From NCBI GenBank assembly GCA_963931865.1, contig OZ007516.1:9355615-9419614 (forward strand): a stretch of DNA of 64,000 nucleotides, in the 5' to 3' direction. The DNA comes from Axinella damicornis. Taxonomy: Eukaryota; Porifera; Demospongiae; Axinellida; Axinellidae. The position numbers were made by a program, and so were the translations under genes. Of this stretch, positions 36,833 to 46,801 are shown one piece after another. Position 1 is the first letter of the stretch, and each line of letters begins with the position of its first letter. The notes under the pieces are model-generated. The model worked only from the letters and a program-made list of their open reading frames with translations, was not told the DNA's origin and did no database searches.

Positions 36833-36926
36833 CTACCAAAGCAAGGGCTCCTACTACTTGTGAGGACACCGACTTCTGCTCTGTGATGGCAAATTGCATG
36901 CGCTGTTGCTAAAAAAAGACGTAAAC

Positions 36927-37190
36927 AAGTAATAAAAAACATTTGAAATTGTAACAGGATGTAGGGATACCAGAACAGCAAAAAGTAAGGAAACAAGGCA
37001 GGGATGATCGCACAAAACAGTGAAGTATACAATCCCCCTACATATCTTTTTTCATTATACACGTATATGGAAAAAGATCTCTGTAGGGGGTTGTATACTT
37101 CACTGTTTTGTGCGATCATCCCTGCCTTGTTTCCTTACTTTTTGCCGTTCTGGTATCCCTACATTTTCAAATGTTTTTTTATTACTTGTA
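36927..37190. repeat. Fold-back element with about 110-bp arms
   Basis: Left arm at about 36927-37043 and right arm at about 37079-37190 are near-perfect reverse complements (for example CAGGGATGATCGCACAAAAC against GTTTTGTGCGATCATCCCTG), with a spacer of about 36 bases. The left arm has a 10-base insertion and there are a few substitutions. The transcript would form a long hairpin. The ends read ACAAGTAATAAAAAAC / GTTTTTTATTACTTGT. I found no convincing target duplication, so the transposon class is open. Confidence 0.88.
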
Positions 37191-37211
37191 CTATTGTCTT
37201 TCCACCTGCAG

Positions 37212-37395
37212 AGGGCACTCCTGTGTTTGTCCACGCTTGTCCCTTTGCCAACATCCCCCACAGCAACTACTCCATCATGGCAGACAAGATTGCCTTGAAG
37301 CTGGTAGGGGGAAGCTGGTTTGTTGTCACAGAGGCAGGATTTGGGGGCTGACATTGGCATGGAGAAGTTCTTTGATGTCAAGTGCAGATACAGTG
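37212..37395 (+). pseudogene. MTHFD1: MTHFD1-like formate-THF ligase exon with frameshift
   Basis: After a pyrimidine-rich CTGCAG acceptor the exon reads [15 protein letters not shown], then [10 protein letters not shown] and FVVTEAGFG, then in the next frame DIGMEKFFDVKCRYS, followed by a GTGAGT donor. This is the highly conserved core of 10-formyl-THF synthetase, the C-terminal domain of cytosolic C1-tetrahydrofolate synthase, which makes 10-formyl-THF from formate, THF and ATP. A GGGGG run where the family needs four bases breaks the frame near 37350, and the stretch [10 protein letters not shown] differs from the family in a way that suggests two compensating indels. No earlier exons are present; satellite lies upstream. 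Probably a pseudogene exon, though a base-call error in the G run is possible. Confidence 0.85.
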
Positions 37396-37819
37396 GTGAG
37401 TATGGGGAGAGTGGGAGTCCTTGACTTTCATATCCACTCCTTTTATATAAGGCTGAGGTACTTTGTAAGTGCCTGCGTGAGTAACATGATCTCCATCCTA
37501 GTGCTGTTGGTCAGCTCTGGCTTAAAGACATGCACAGCTAATTGTTGAAGTAAGCCAGAGTATGGATATGCTGCCTATACAGCATTGATCCAAATGAGCC
37601 TTTGGCTGAAAAAGCCATCATCAGAATTTCATCTTGTGATGTCACTTCCGGCAATGTCCTTTTGCTCGAGGTAGATTCTGTGTGAGCGGAACAGACCTGG
37701 GTGGTGAGTGGTGGACCTGAAGGATGCAAACAGCATGGCCATGTCTGGGCTCAGCATTAGAATGGCCTTGGTTAGCAAATTATAGGGTTATGTCACCTGT
37801 AACCTAACATCCTACATTA

Positions 37820-38270
37820 ATGTTGGACAATTTGAAGGGAGCTGCATGTACCTACATCCTCCCAGTCTCATTGTAAACAGCAGGAGCTGTTAGCCATCTC
37901 TAAACAACATTGAAACATTTGGTCTTGTCTGATGAGCAATCCTATATTACTCTGATCTTGTTGTGTAGGCTTGGTTCTGAACTGTGTTGTCCTGTATGTT
38001 CAACTGAAGGAGGGTCCAACAGTGACGTATGGCCAACCACTTGACCCCGCCTACTCCAAGGTACAGGTATGTACCTTACTTGTTTTGTGGTTTCCTGTGA
38101 AAACTAAAGTTACCACTAACAGAAAAGCTGGAAACCATGAGCCCCTGAGCTACCTAATGAACCCTGTACCATTTGAATCCTGTACCACATGAATCCTGTT
38201 TTGGTTAGCCCTGTAGCTGTAAAGGCTGCCAATGTTGTGCTTTGCTCACTCAACTACTGCCCACTCATTT
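37820..38270 (+). repeat. Duplicated MTHFD1-like intron/exon segment, copy 1
   Basis: This stretch (intron 3' part, exon and following intron) is almost identical to 63527-64000, starting at the shared TTAATGTTGG and running through CACTCAA. The right copy runs to the end of the window, so its full length is unknown. The two lie in the same orientation about 25.7 kb apart. Confidence 0.92.
37969..38066 (+). pseudogene. MTHFD1: MTHFD1-like exon, next in order (two 10-base deletions)
   Basis: Acceptor TTGTGTAG, then an open reading of LVLNCVVL, then VQLKEGPTVTYGQPLDPAYSK. It matches the segment of formate-THF ligase that directly follows the previous exon, and the split glycine codon (G|GC) joins in phase with it. 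The residues between VVL and GPTV that the family conserves are missing: compared with the copy at 63686 it lacks two 10-base pieces. The donor could be GTACAG (after 38060) or GTATGT (after 38066). The reading stays open, but the protein would lack a conserved part of the ligase core. Confidence 0.82.
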
Positions 38271-38308
38271 GCCTAATTGAGCAGTCCAGTGCTAGGCAGC
38301 TCTCTGCC

Positions 38309-38340
38309 TTGACCCCACCTACTCCAAGGTACAGGTAAAA
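38309..38340 (+). pseudogene. Third fragment of the same exon end
   Basis: TTGACCCCACCTACTCCAAGGTACAGGTA repeats the last codons and donor region of the MTHFD1-like exon (38041-38069) a few hundred bases downstream. It has no acceptor or upstream coding sequence, so it is a small duplicated scrap. Confidence 0.7.
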
Positions 38341-38344
38341 TCTT

Positions 38345-39018
38345 GATAAGGGCTATACAAAAATCTTGATTAAAATCTTGATAAGAGCTATACAATCTAT
38401 GCAGCTACAGAGTATATAGCATTGTGCATAGTAAGGTAAGTCCCCATGCTTTTGGGGAAGTTAAAATATGGCTGAAGAGGAGGGTGAGTGCTGGAGAGTA
38501 GACTGTAGTATCTATAGCCTTGTTCCCAGCCCATTCCCACCACCAGTAGAAGTATACAATTATGCAAATACGGTGGTGGAAGGCCTGGGAGATCTGGTCA
38601 CATGTGGTGCCATGAGGTAGACAGATGGTAGACACACGGGGGTGGGTGCCCAACTAAGAATCAACTCAATGCCCTATCTTGTACTGTCCGACCAAAGCCT
38701 GGATGTCATAGCAATCACAAAGCAGACAATCATTGTCCTGGATAGATCGACACGAAACAGGTATTATAATGGTTGGGTACCACCCTTGTGTGTCTATCTA
38801 TACCCTCTCTCTACCTGACATCATTGGACGTGACCAGATCTCCCAGGCCTTCCCAAAAAATGCATTAAAGAGTGCTCTCTTCCTGTGAACATACCATTGA
38901 CTAGCGTTTTACCATAGGAATGTGTTTTCCTATTCCAGATCGTGGATTGGACCTGGGACTGGGGGTGGTCACAGTGGTGCTCACAGTTGCTAAGACTGAA
39001 CCATCATTCTGCTTTTAG
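38345..39018. other. Intergenic or intronic stretch with a 20-bp inverted repeat
   Basis: No gene recognised. GGCCTGGGAGATCTGGTCAC (38582-38601) is exactly repeated in inverse at 38830-38849, and TAGCCTTGTTCCCAG at about 38517 resembles the ends of the TAGCCTCGTTCCCAGGCC MITE family found elsewhere in the window. This is probably one or two degraded DNA-transposon remnants. Confidence 0.5.
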
Positions 39019-39291
39019 ATCATGTTACTGTTGTCTGATGGACAGGAATACAAGAAACTCCGCAAGGACCCCTCCCCCTCCCTGGAGAGACGTATGAACG
39101 AGCTCCTCCTATCCTTGAAGAGGTCTGGAGCCATACGTTCCACCCTTTACTATCACCTCAGATTTTCTGCAGGGAAGGTGCCACTCCTCTACGGACTTCC
39201 AAAGATCCATAAACCTGCCGTACCCCTCAGACCCATCGTTTCCTTTATGAATTCCCCGACCTACCAGCTATCCAAGCATCTGGTGAACATC
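39019..39291 (+). pseudogene. Penelope-like element reverse transcriptase fragment
   Basis: The translation contains DGQEYKKLRKDP, then LLYGLPKIHKP, then PLRPIVSFMNSPTYQLSKHL. These are the N-terminal RT motifs typical of Penelope-like retroelements, which prime reverse transcription at chromosomal ends or nicks and usually carry a GIY-YIG nuclease. The homology stops at about 39291, well before the catalytic YxDD motif, and the following codons (to 39420) are unrelated. A truncated dead copy. A different, minus-strand PLE piece with the nuclease part lies at 57.2-57.7 kb; the two may belong to the same family. Confidence 0.85.
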
Positions 39292-39817
39292 AGGAAATTG
39301 TACAAACATGAATACAATTACAACAGTACTAATAGTCAATATAGAGAACACTACCACACATTGTACAATGACTCATGTGTACATGTGAATCATGTAAGTG
39401 AAGTGTACAAGCCTGCATAGTGCACACAATGGCAAATTAGCTGTAGAGCCTTCGTGGTCGACGTTGATTCTGCCATTCTGCAACCATGGTTACACACATG
39501 CACATTGGAGTAGGGCTGAAGACCTTGTTTTGAGTTGTATCCATATAGGTAATGGACATAATATAGGTAATGGACATAATATAATTAAGCATGTGCATTC
39601 AGCAGTGGTCCTATTATTGCCTTTTTTCCTGCCAGCATTCAAATACATTATGGGATATAAGCAAAGAGCTACCTGCATGTGAAATGTTATCCCAGTTCTG
39701 ACATGACCTAAGAAGTTATTGGGGCAAGTTGGTTGGTCAGATTGTCACGAGATCAGCACTCAATCCTACCTCACTCCTCCCTTCACCCTCCAGCCCACTC
39801 CAATGCACAGAGCTCTG

Positions 39818-39839
39818 CCCCCCCCCCCCCCCCCCCCCC
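39818..39839. repeat. Poly-C tract (22 bases)
   Basis: Uninterrupted run of C. The flanking DNA (39300-40680) has no gene I recognise; an open frame through the run (39719-39994) is low-complexity proline coding and not credible. Confidence 0.95.
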
Positions 39840-40719
39840 GTACCAACCTCCACGTACAGGCACCCAGCCACACCCCTATAGCACCAGCCCCACCCCTTGT
39901 AACAACGGGCCCACCGCCACTATCTATACTGCTGGTGGAGAGAAAGTTCACATCTGGGGAGCTAGGTTGGTTGGCATTCGCGGTAAAAACGTAACATTAA
40001 ATTCTTGGCGGCAAATTGGCGGGCAATACGTTCAAGGTCAAGGTCAACCTGAAAAATGCGCACGCGCAATCTACTTCCAACGATGAGCGTGCCTGTGTCT
40101 TTGTATTTTCACCTCCTCTGGGGCAGGGCCTCTCCCATGGCGCTGCCTCTGTACAGCTCGTTGTATACTCTGATGCGAATTCGGCAGGCAAGTTAGTGTG
40201 GTGCCCATGCAGACCCCGGCCGGCCCACTACTTAGAATGGGGTCTGTGATATGCAGAATGGAGTCTGGGAACGAGGAAGGCCAAATTTGAGTGCCAGCAT
40301 GTTGTGACCATGCAGAAGAGTAAAGCTGAGGGAGGAGCTGGAGCAAGATCTTCAGGTAAAGTCCCAGAGAAGAAATAAATCAGGGAAGGGAGGCCTCACA
40401 CCATTCATCTTAATGCCACTGTAAAAACTAGCTGAGAAGGTGAACGTCTCTAACAAATGGTAGTGAAACCCTCACCACAGATATCACTGCAAATTGGCTG
40501 ATGAGGCTCACTAAGGTCATTACTTTTTATTGGTGAAGGTCACTACTCTGTATTGGTGAAGGTCACTACATACTTCAGGTGACATCACTTCTTTTGTACA
40601 TCAAATCACAAAAACAAAAGGTACAAAAATTAATAATATACAAGTAGCTGAGCTCGCTTCGCTTGCTCAGCTGCTTCCCCCTTGTTCGCCTACGTGTGTA
40701 ATTCGGCGCCGGACAGCTC

Positions 40720-41110
40720 TCTGTCAGAGCTGCTGCTCCCCGATTGCGTCCGCTTCAGCTGCTGCTCGCCGATTACTTCGATCCGCTTCAACTACTGCTC
40801 CCTGTTTGCGTCCGCTTCAGTTGCTGGTCGCCACTTGTGTCTGTTTCAGCTGCTACTCCCAGATTACGTCCGCTTCAGCTGCTGCTCGCCAATTACTTCG
40901 ATCCGCTTCAACTACTGCTCCCTGTTTGCGTCCGCTTCAGCTGCTGCTCGCCACTTGTGTCTGTTTCAGCTGCTACTCCCCGATTGCTCAACTGCTCCCC
41001 GACTGCGTCCGCTTTGGCTGTTGCTCCTTGATTGCATCCGCCTCAACTGCTGCACCTGCAGCTCCCCGAATACATCCGCTTTGACTGCTGCTCACCGATA
41101 TTGCATCCGT
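40720..41110. repeat. Minisatellite of about 30 bp in 120-bp higher-order units
   Basis: Copies of a unit like GCTGCTCGCCGATTACGTCC plus GCTTCAGCT recur at about 30-bp spacing, and a four-unit block repeats with a 120-bp offset (40752 and 40872). Because 30 and 120 are multiples of 3, several frames stay open (to 146 codons) with repeating LQLLLPDCVRFSCCSP-like text. There is no supporting start context or homology, so I call it a repeat, not a gene. Confidence 0.8.
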
Positions 41111-41734
41111 CAGCTGTTCTAGAAGCTTCCAGCTACCCATGTTCTTGAACATTCTTCACGTAGTTCGAGGTTCAATCGTACGAAGGTCGAGCGTCACTAG
41201 TGTAGTCCCACCACGGCCACGAACATCCTACTGTCAATGGACTGTGTTACTTTCCCTCTGGTGTTATAGTTCCCAGGCATAACCCTTCACATGCAATGCG
41301 ACCGCTTATGCTTGAGCAACCCTTTGCCAGGACGAATTGCTTTCAGCATTCATTCATCCCGGACTCTGTATGGAAGTGGAACTACCTACCAGATTACGTG
41401 GTATGTGCTGCTAACTACCCTAATTTTAAACATTTACTCAGACCATTTACTTAGTTTAATCATATACGAATACCATAAGAGTACATTAGAATCAGTGTTG
41501 TAACCATGCTTATCCTTTTGTGTTTGTGTATCATTGCTTATTGATACTCCTGGGTGCAATAACATTAGCTTTATGCTATTTTGTATACCCTGTGCTTCTT
41601 TGGCATAAACTTTCATAGAAAAAAAAAAAGAAAAAAAAACTTCCGTTACACACACACACAGACAGACAAACACACGGTTAAAATCTTAATGTATTGATAG
41701 AGAGATGCAATTGCACGACATATTACACACCTAT

Positions 41735-42280
41735 CAGGGGCGGCGGCACGTATTTACAATTGGGGGGGCAAGATAATATTAGACGCTGCCGGAGGAAGTG
41801 CATAGAGGCGCGTAGCGCAGATCAGTCCGCGCGAAGCGCGGAAAAAATTTTTCGCCTTCATGTTTCAGCTATCAGGATGGACTCTCGTGGCACCTTCGTG
41901 CTTTTGCACTGCAAGTTCCAGATGTACGAGGATTGCAGGTCCCGGGGCCGCCATGTGTTGCTTTCTTGCTCAAATTTCGCTCACGAACGTAATACGTACG
42001 TACACGGGTACCGGTATACTAGATTGCGGTCTCGTTCCCAAGCCGTTCGGTTTTAGCTAGCCATGCAGTCGCTGGCTATACGTCGATAGCTGGACGATCA
42101 GCAACTCGATTCGCGTACATCGTACGTACGCAAGGTTAGCCGAGTCAGCCTAGTACTAAGTATAGGGCAGCCGTTGGCTGTAGCTATATAGCTGCTAGGA
42201 GTTAGGGGGGGCGATGCCCCCCCTAAATATTTTTCGGGGGGGCGCTTGCCCCCCTTGCCCCCCCCGTGCCGCCGCCCCTG
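41735..42280. mobile_element. Non-autonomous DNA transposon (MITE), 546 bp, TIR CAGGGGCGGCGGCACG
   Basis: Perfect 16-bp terminal inverted repeats (41735-41750 and 42265-42280), flanked on both sides by CCTAT (41730-41734, 42281-42285), a probable 5-bp target duplication. Long G-runs sit just inside the ends. An internal segment (TATCAGGATGGACTCTCGTG and following, about 41870-41925) recurs inverted at 56567-56626. No transposase remains. CAGGGG ends recall hAT elements, but those make 8-bp duplications, so the superfamily is uncertain. Confidence 0.87.
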
Positions 42281-42385
42281 CCTATACAGAACTAGAAACA
42301 ATTAGGAATTGGTACATACTATGTAGCTAGCTACTGGAGCTACTTCATGCATGGTCTGCACGTCAGTGATGTCAAACCTACAATA

Positions 42386-42595
42386 CAGTCAAACCTCCGA
42401 TAGTGGACCCTCCGAGATAGGGACACAATATAATAAACCTCTCTACAAAGGACGCTTTTCAAAGTCCCAAATAATTGGTTTGCCTATGGTTCTAATACAT
42501 TTTTAACCTCCGAGAAGAGGACAACCTCTCTACAAAGGACAAAAGACTTGAATTTATATTGTTCCCAAAGTATCCTTTGTTCGGAGGTTTGACTG
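42386..42595. mobile_element. Tc1/mariner-type MITE, 210 bp
   Basis: Perfect 15-bp terminal inverted repeats CAGTCAAACCTCCGA...TCGGAGGTTTGACTG flanked by TA on each side (42384-42385, 42596-42597), the hallmark of Tc1/mariner insertion. CTCTCTACAAAGGAC occurs twice inside. No transposase. Confidence 0.88.
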
Positions 42596-42597
42596 TA

Positions 42598-43318
<721 letters not shown>

Positions 43319-43569
43319 AGCTATGCATTCTTTGCACTGACAGCAGCGCAAATTGCGGAGCACTGAAAACGTAGGTCACCTGATATGGTGATATGGTGAT
43401 TCAATTCCATGAACACGCATGGACATGGACAAGCAGGGATACACTACACGCACAGCATACTTTGATCACAGTCTTGTTACAGATGAGTATCTTAGTCTGA
43501 AAGGACAGTAGCTTGGGTCACCAGATGTTGACATGCAGCTGTACTGATTAGGCATTATTTGAAGGTGCT

Positions 43570-44086
43570 ATGCAGAGATTCAATCTTACATCCTGTAGGA
43601 TTCTTCAACAAACTTTGAAGCTCAGCAGTCGCATCATTGCCATCATTGGAGGGATCATTTCTATCATTGCGTTCACACTACTAGCAGACTGGCAGTCAAT
43701 TCCGTACGACTCTTGCACAGAGCATAGCCGATTCCATCACCCAGAGTTGGTCACCATGAAATATACAAGCACGAGATCAAGGATGTATTGAATTCTCTTC
43801 AAGAAGTTGATCTAATGCCAGACCATTTATGGAACAGAAGTACAGAATTACCCATCTTACACTGGCAGCTAATAGAAATTGTTGGAACTGAAGTGTATGA
43901 TTTAGCAGCCAGTAAATGTGAAGCACGCCACATATCCACTGGTTGTCACTGGATCCCGACTTCATCAGTAACGTTAACAGGACAGAACTGCACAGACTGT
44001 CAGCCGATATGCCGAAATGTATACAGAACTCTCAATTTCATGAAGTTTTCGTTCCTAGTGATTGCCACCGGTATGTATCCATGACG
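43570..44086 (+). pseudogene. Membrane-protein-like exon, probably frameshifted; family unknown
   Basis: Two overlapping frames look like one former coding exon. The first (from ATG 43570) has a hydrophobic segment RIIAIIGGIISIIAFTLLA, then DWQSIPYDSCTEH, and ends at 43791. The second frame, open from 43728, continues with IYKHEIKDVLNSLQEVDLMP, then a Cys-rich part (CHWIPTSS, CTDCQPICRN) and a second hydrophobic end FMKFSFLVIATG, with a possible GTATGT donor near 44071. The content suggests a transmembrane helix followed by an extracellular loop and another helix. A one-base shift near 43745-43785 would join them. I do not recognise the family; low confidence that it is expressed. Confidence 0.4.
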
Positions 44087-44260
44087 AACATCTGGTGTCA
44101 CCCATAGACAGCTGCATGTAAGCCATCTCAGCCTACCTGCTAATTTTAGTGTCGTGATTGGCTGTAGTGTGCAGCTGGACTGTAAGTGTTCTATGGAAAT
44201 GTATAGTTTGTATAGTCTCCTGAAAATAGATGTGCTGTTTACATGTGGTTGTGTCATTGC

Positions 44261-44294
44261 TAGTCTCGGTACCAGACCCACGTGCGAGGGTCTG
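44261..44294. repeat. Isolated TIR fragment of the TAGTCTCGG MITE family
   Basis: TAGTCTCGGTACCAGACCC followed by a GAGGGTCTG palindromic turn resembles the first 45 bases of the complete element at 58406-58788. No partner end nearby, so a truncated copy. A similar reversed end lies at about 54164-54224. Confidence 0.6.
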
Positions 44295-44489
44295 TTACGG
44301 ATACTTTGTTATTGCCTATCATAACAATTAACTTGTGGGGTTTTTCGAATTACGTATAAGTACTGGTCAAATCATTATAGCACCCTCTCATATTGTTTGT
44401 ACTATAGTGGATTGATTCTTGTGGTCTGTTTCTCTATGGTGTGGGTATTGGCTTGCATTTGGAGTGAGTAATAGTATTATGCGATTATG

Positions 44490-44584
44490 TAGCCTCATTC
44501 CCAGGCCCGCCAAGCTTTTTGTTGCTTGCAGTACGCGTTCTTTCTTGCAATGGAAAGCGGCGCGCGGGCCTGGGAACGAGGCTA
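44490..44584. mobile_element. MITE, TAGCCTCRTTCCCAGGCC family, 95 bp
   Basis: Ends TAGCCTCATTCCCAGGCCCG...CGGGCCTGGGAACGAGGCTA form about 20-bp inverted repeats. Flanks GCGATTATG (44481-44489) and GCGATTTTG (44585-44593) form a 9-bp target duplication with one mismatch. Target size and end structure are those of Mutator-like elements. No coding capacity. Confidence 0.85.
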
Positions 44585-44594
44585 GCGATTTTGC

Positions 44595-45660
44595 ATGTCC
44601 AAAATTTGCTTGTGAAGTGTGGATTTATTCGTCCCATATCTTATTAAGGTCACTATTATTTAGTTTAGCGAATTTGGAAAGAAATTGCCAAGTTTTGAAC
44701 CTGCACAAACAGTATAGTATTAGCATGATGTCACATTAATTGGAGCCAATTATAAGCTAATTAGCCACCAGACCCAGAGAAGGTACAACAACAGTTACAG
44801 AAAACCATCCAACTGTCGTCCGACATGAATAGTCAGTGGCTCTACACATACACGGCACGCCCATACTGTTCTGTGTTGGTCAGATTTCTGCAAATGCTGT
44901 AATTGTACAAGTACGTCAGTGATATGCATGTCACGATGAGGTCATATCTGCTAGCCTTAGTCCTCATGTGAAATTGAACATTGTAGGTCAGTGGTGACAG
45001 GAGAAGGTATAGCAACAGCTACAGAGGACAATCATTATTGTCCATGAAACAGTTTGAGAGCTTTCTGTTGACTGATTATTCAGTAATGCTGCACAATGTA
45101 TACATGCTATCCATGCGTGTATACCCTAGAATTCACGAAGAATGACTACTAGAACACAGACAAAAGCTAGTATCAAGACTCCATTGGCAGAGAGGCAGGG
45201 GAATGATCAAAATTAATGATCATATCACCTCAAGGAATTGCTGTGTGACAATGTCATTGTTGGAATGTCTTCAAAATTTAACCTGTGGCATGATCGTTTC
45301 ACACTCCTTCCCTTCCTCCTATTTTTATGCACTCCTGGCAAACAGTAGTATATTGGCAGTATGTGACATCACATGAAGGTGCGTTAATCGAGGCGAGCCA
45401 CCTATAGAAGCATCCTACGAAGCATCGATAACTGCTGGTTTTGGTATACTATAGCTGTACAAGCAAAACCTGAACTCAAAAGTGAGGTTGCTCTACCTGT
45501 TGCACTGGCCTACCATAGCCTCATGTATCCAGACTGTCGCATGTGAATCTGGCTATACGTGAGACCATACAATTCAGTACCCACACAATTGAAGGTAACA
45601 AATTTAACCACTTAGATCTATTCACCTGTAAAGTTTGGTGAATATATAATTATATAGGGT
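44595..45660. other. Unassigned DNA
   Basis: No coding homology or clear repeat recognised. Composition is ordinary and open frames are short. Confidence 0.5.
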
Positions 45661-45663
45661 AAG

Positions 45664-46326
45664 TTGCCAATTATCGACCACAATTCAAACTCGCCTTGCA
45701 TATCTCAGTCTAGGAATGGTTTGGGAACTTGGTTGTTGCACCAAATGAAAGAGTGGTCAATTTCGAAAACAATAACCCCTTTTAAACAGGATGTCGAATA
45801 AACATACTCACGTAAAGAACACTTCTGTAAGGCCTATTCCCAATCAATTATCGATCATGCATACGTATTATCGACTGTGAATGCCCATTCATTTTCCTAT
45901 GTTCAATTATCGACCAAAGTCTATGCTCAGCTAAAAGAGTTAAAGACTGACGTGCCTCCTACATATCAGAGTAGTAGCCAACCAACTGACTACCCACAAG
46001 AGCAGTATCAAAGCACTACAAAATTACTTCTGTACAGAATGACATGAATGAGTGTTACACTACAAATAATAGACGCTGTTTGGACTACTAAATCCCAATC
46101 ACCAACATGGCTACTGCTGCTGCTGGTTTTGGCGAACGGTATAGGTCCGATTGATACCATTCTTTAGCAAATCAGGTGTTATACGATCTCAACTTGCCAT
46201 CAAAAGAATAGTCGGCAGACGACACAATGGATCAAGTTCCGGTTACAAGCAGTTCACTCACGGCACATTTTGTCCGTATTCTGTCTGGTCGATATTAATT
46301 ATGTACTGGTCGAAAATTGGCACAAT
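45664..46326. mobile_element. Possible TIR element with ATCGACCA-type ends
   Basis: TTGCCAATTATCGACCA at 45664 is matched in inverse, with mismatches, by TGGTCGAAAATTGGCAC near 46307-46323, and CAATTATCGA words recur inside (45848, 45905). This fits a degraded MITE of about 660 bp. No target duplication identified. Confidence 0.4.
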
Positions 46327-46660
46327 ACACTAATTGTGTGAAAGCCTGGCATATTATACACCCACCACCACCACCAATCTGTAGACCTTGAGATTGCGGT
46401 GGTACACTGTAGGCCCATATCTGATGGTGGTGAGGGTCATGTGAGGAAGTTTCGTCAGGAGGACTTTCAAGATGAAGATGATGATGACAAGATGAAACTA
46501 GTGCACTTACAATGGAAACTCCGCACAGCATCAGTGAACTGCGATGTATGCTTGTGTACAGCTAGAGCTTGAATGATGGTATAATTGTTGTGTACCCTTG
46601 AATTTGTGCAGCTATAAGTATTGCGTTATATAATAATTTGCTCTGTACAACAGTTCTAGG

Positions 46661-46801
46661 TTTGTTCAGTTTCACTATAGTCAAATTAAAGCAAGAATGA
46701 TGTACACAAGCTTGGAACTCTTGGAAAATGAACTATTATGACTATACATACTTGGTTCATATTCAAGGCATGCCCAATTGACTGGGATATATCCCAGTTA
46801 A
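46661..46801. repeat. 141-bp segment duplicated at 56850
   Basis: From TTTGTTCAGTTTCACTATAG to GGGATATATCCCAGTT this is the same as 56850-56991 except for a 2-base indel. Here the sequence stops in the middle of a palindrome and runs straight into the 137-bp minisatellite; at 56.99 kb the palindrome is complete. On the minus strand the second copy is the outer part of a PLE 3' region, so this may be a PLE end fragment. Confidence 0.9.

Noticed and set aside
37212..38066. Functional MTHFD1 gene
   Set aside because: Only two exons, one frameshifted and one with 20 bases missing from a conserved part. Called as pseudogene exons.
39719..39994. Proline-rich protein
   Set aside because: The frame is carried by a 22-base C run in otherwise non-coding DNA.
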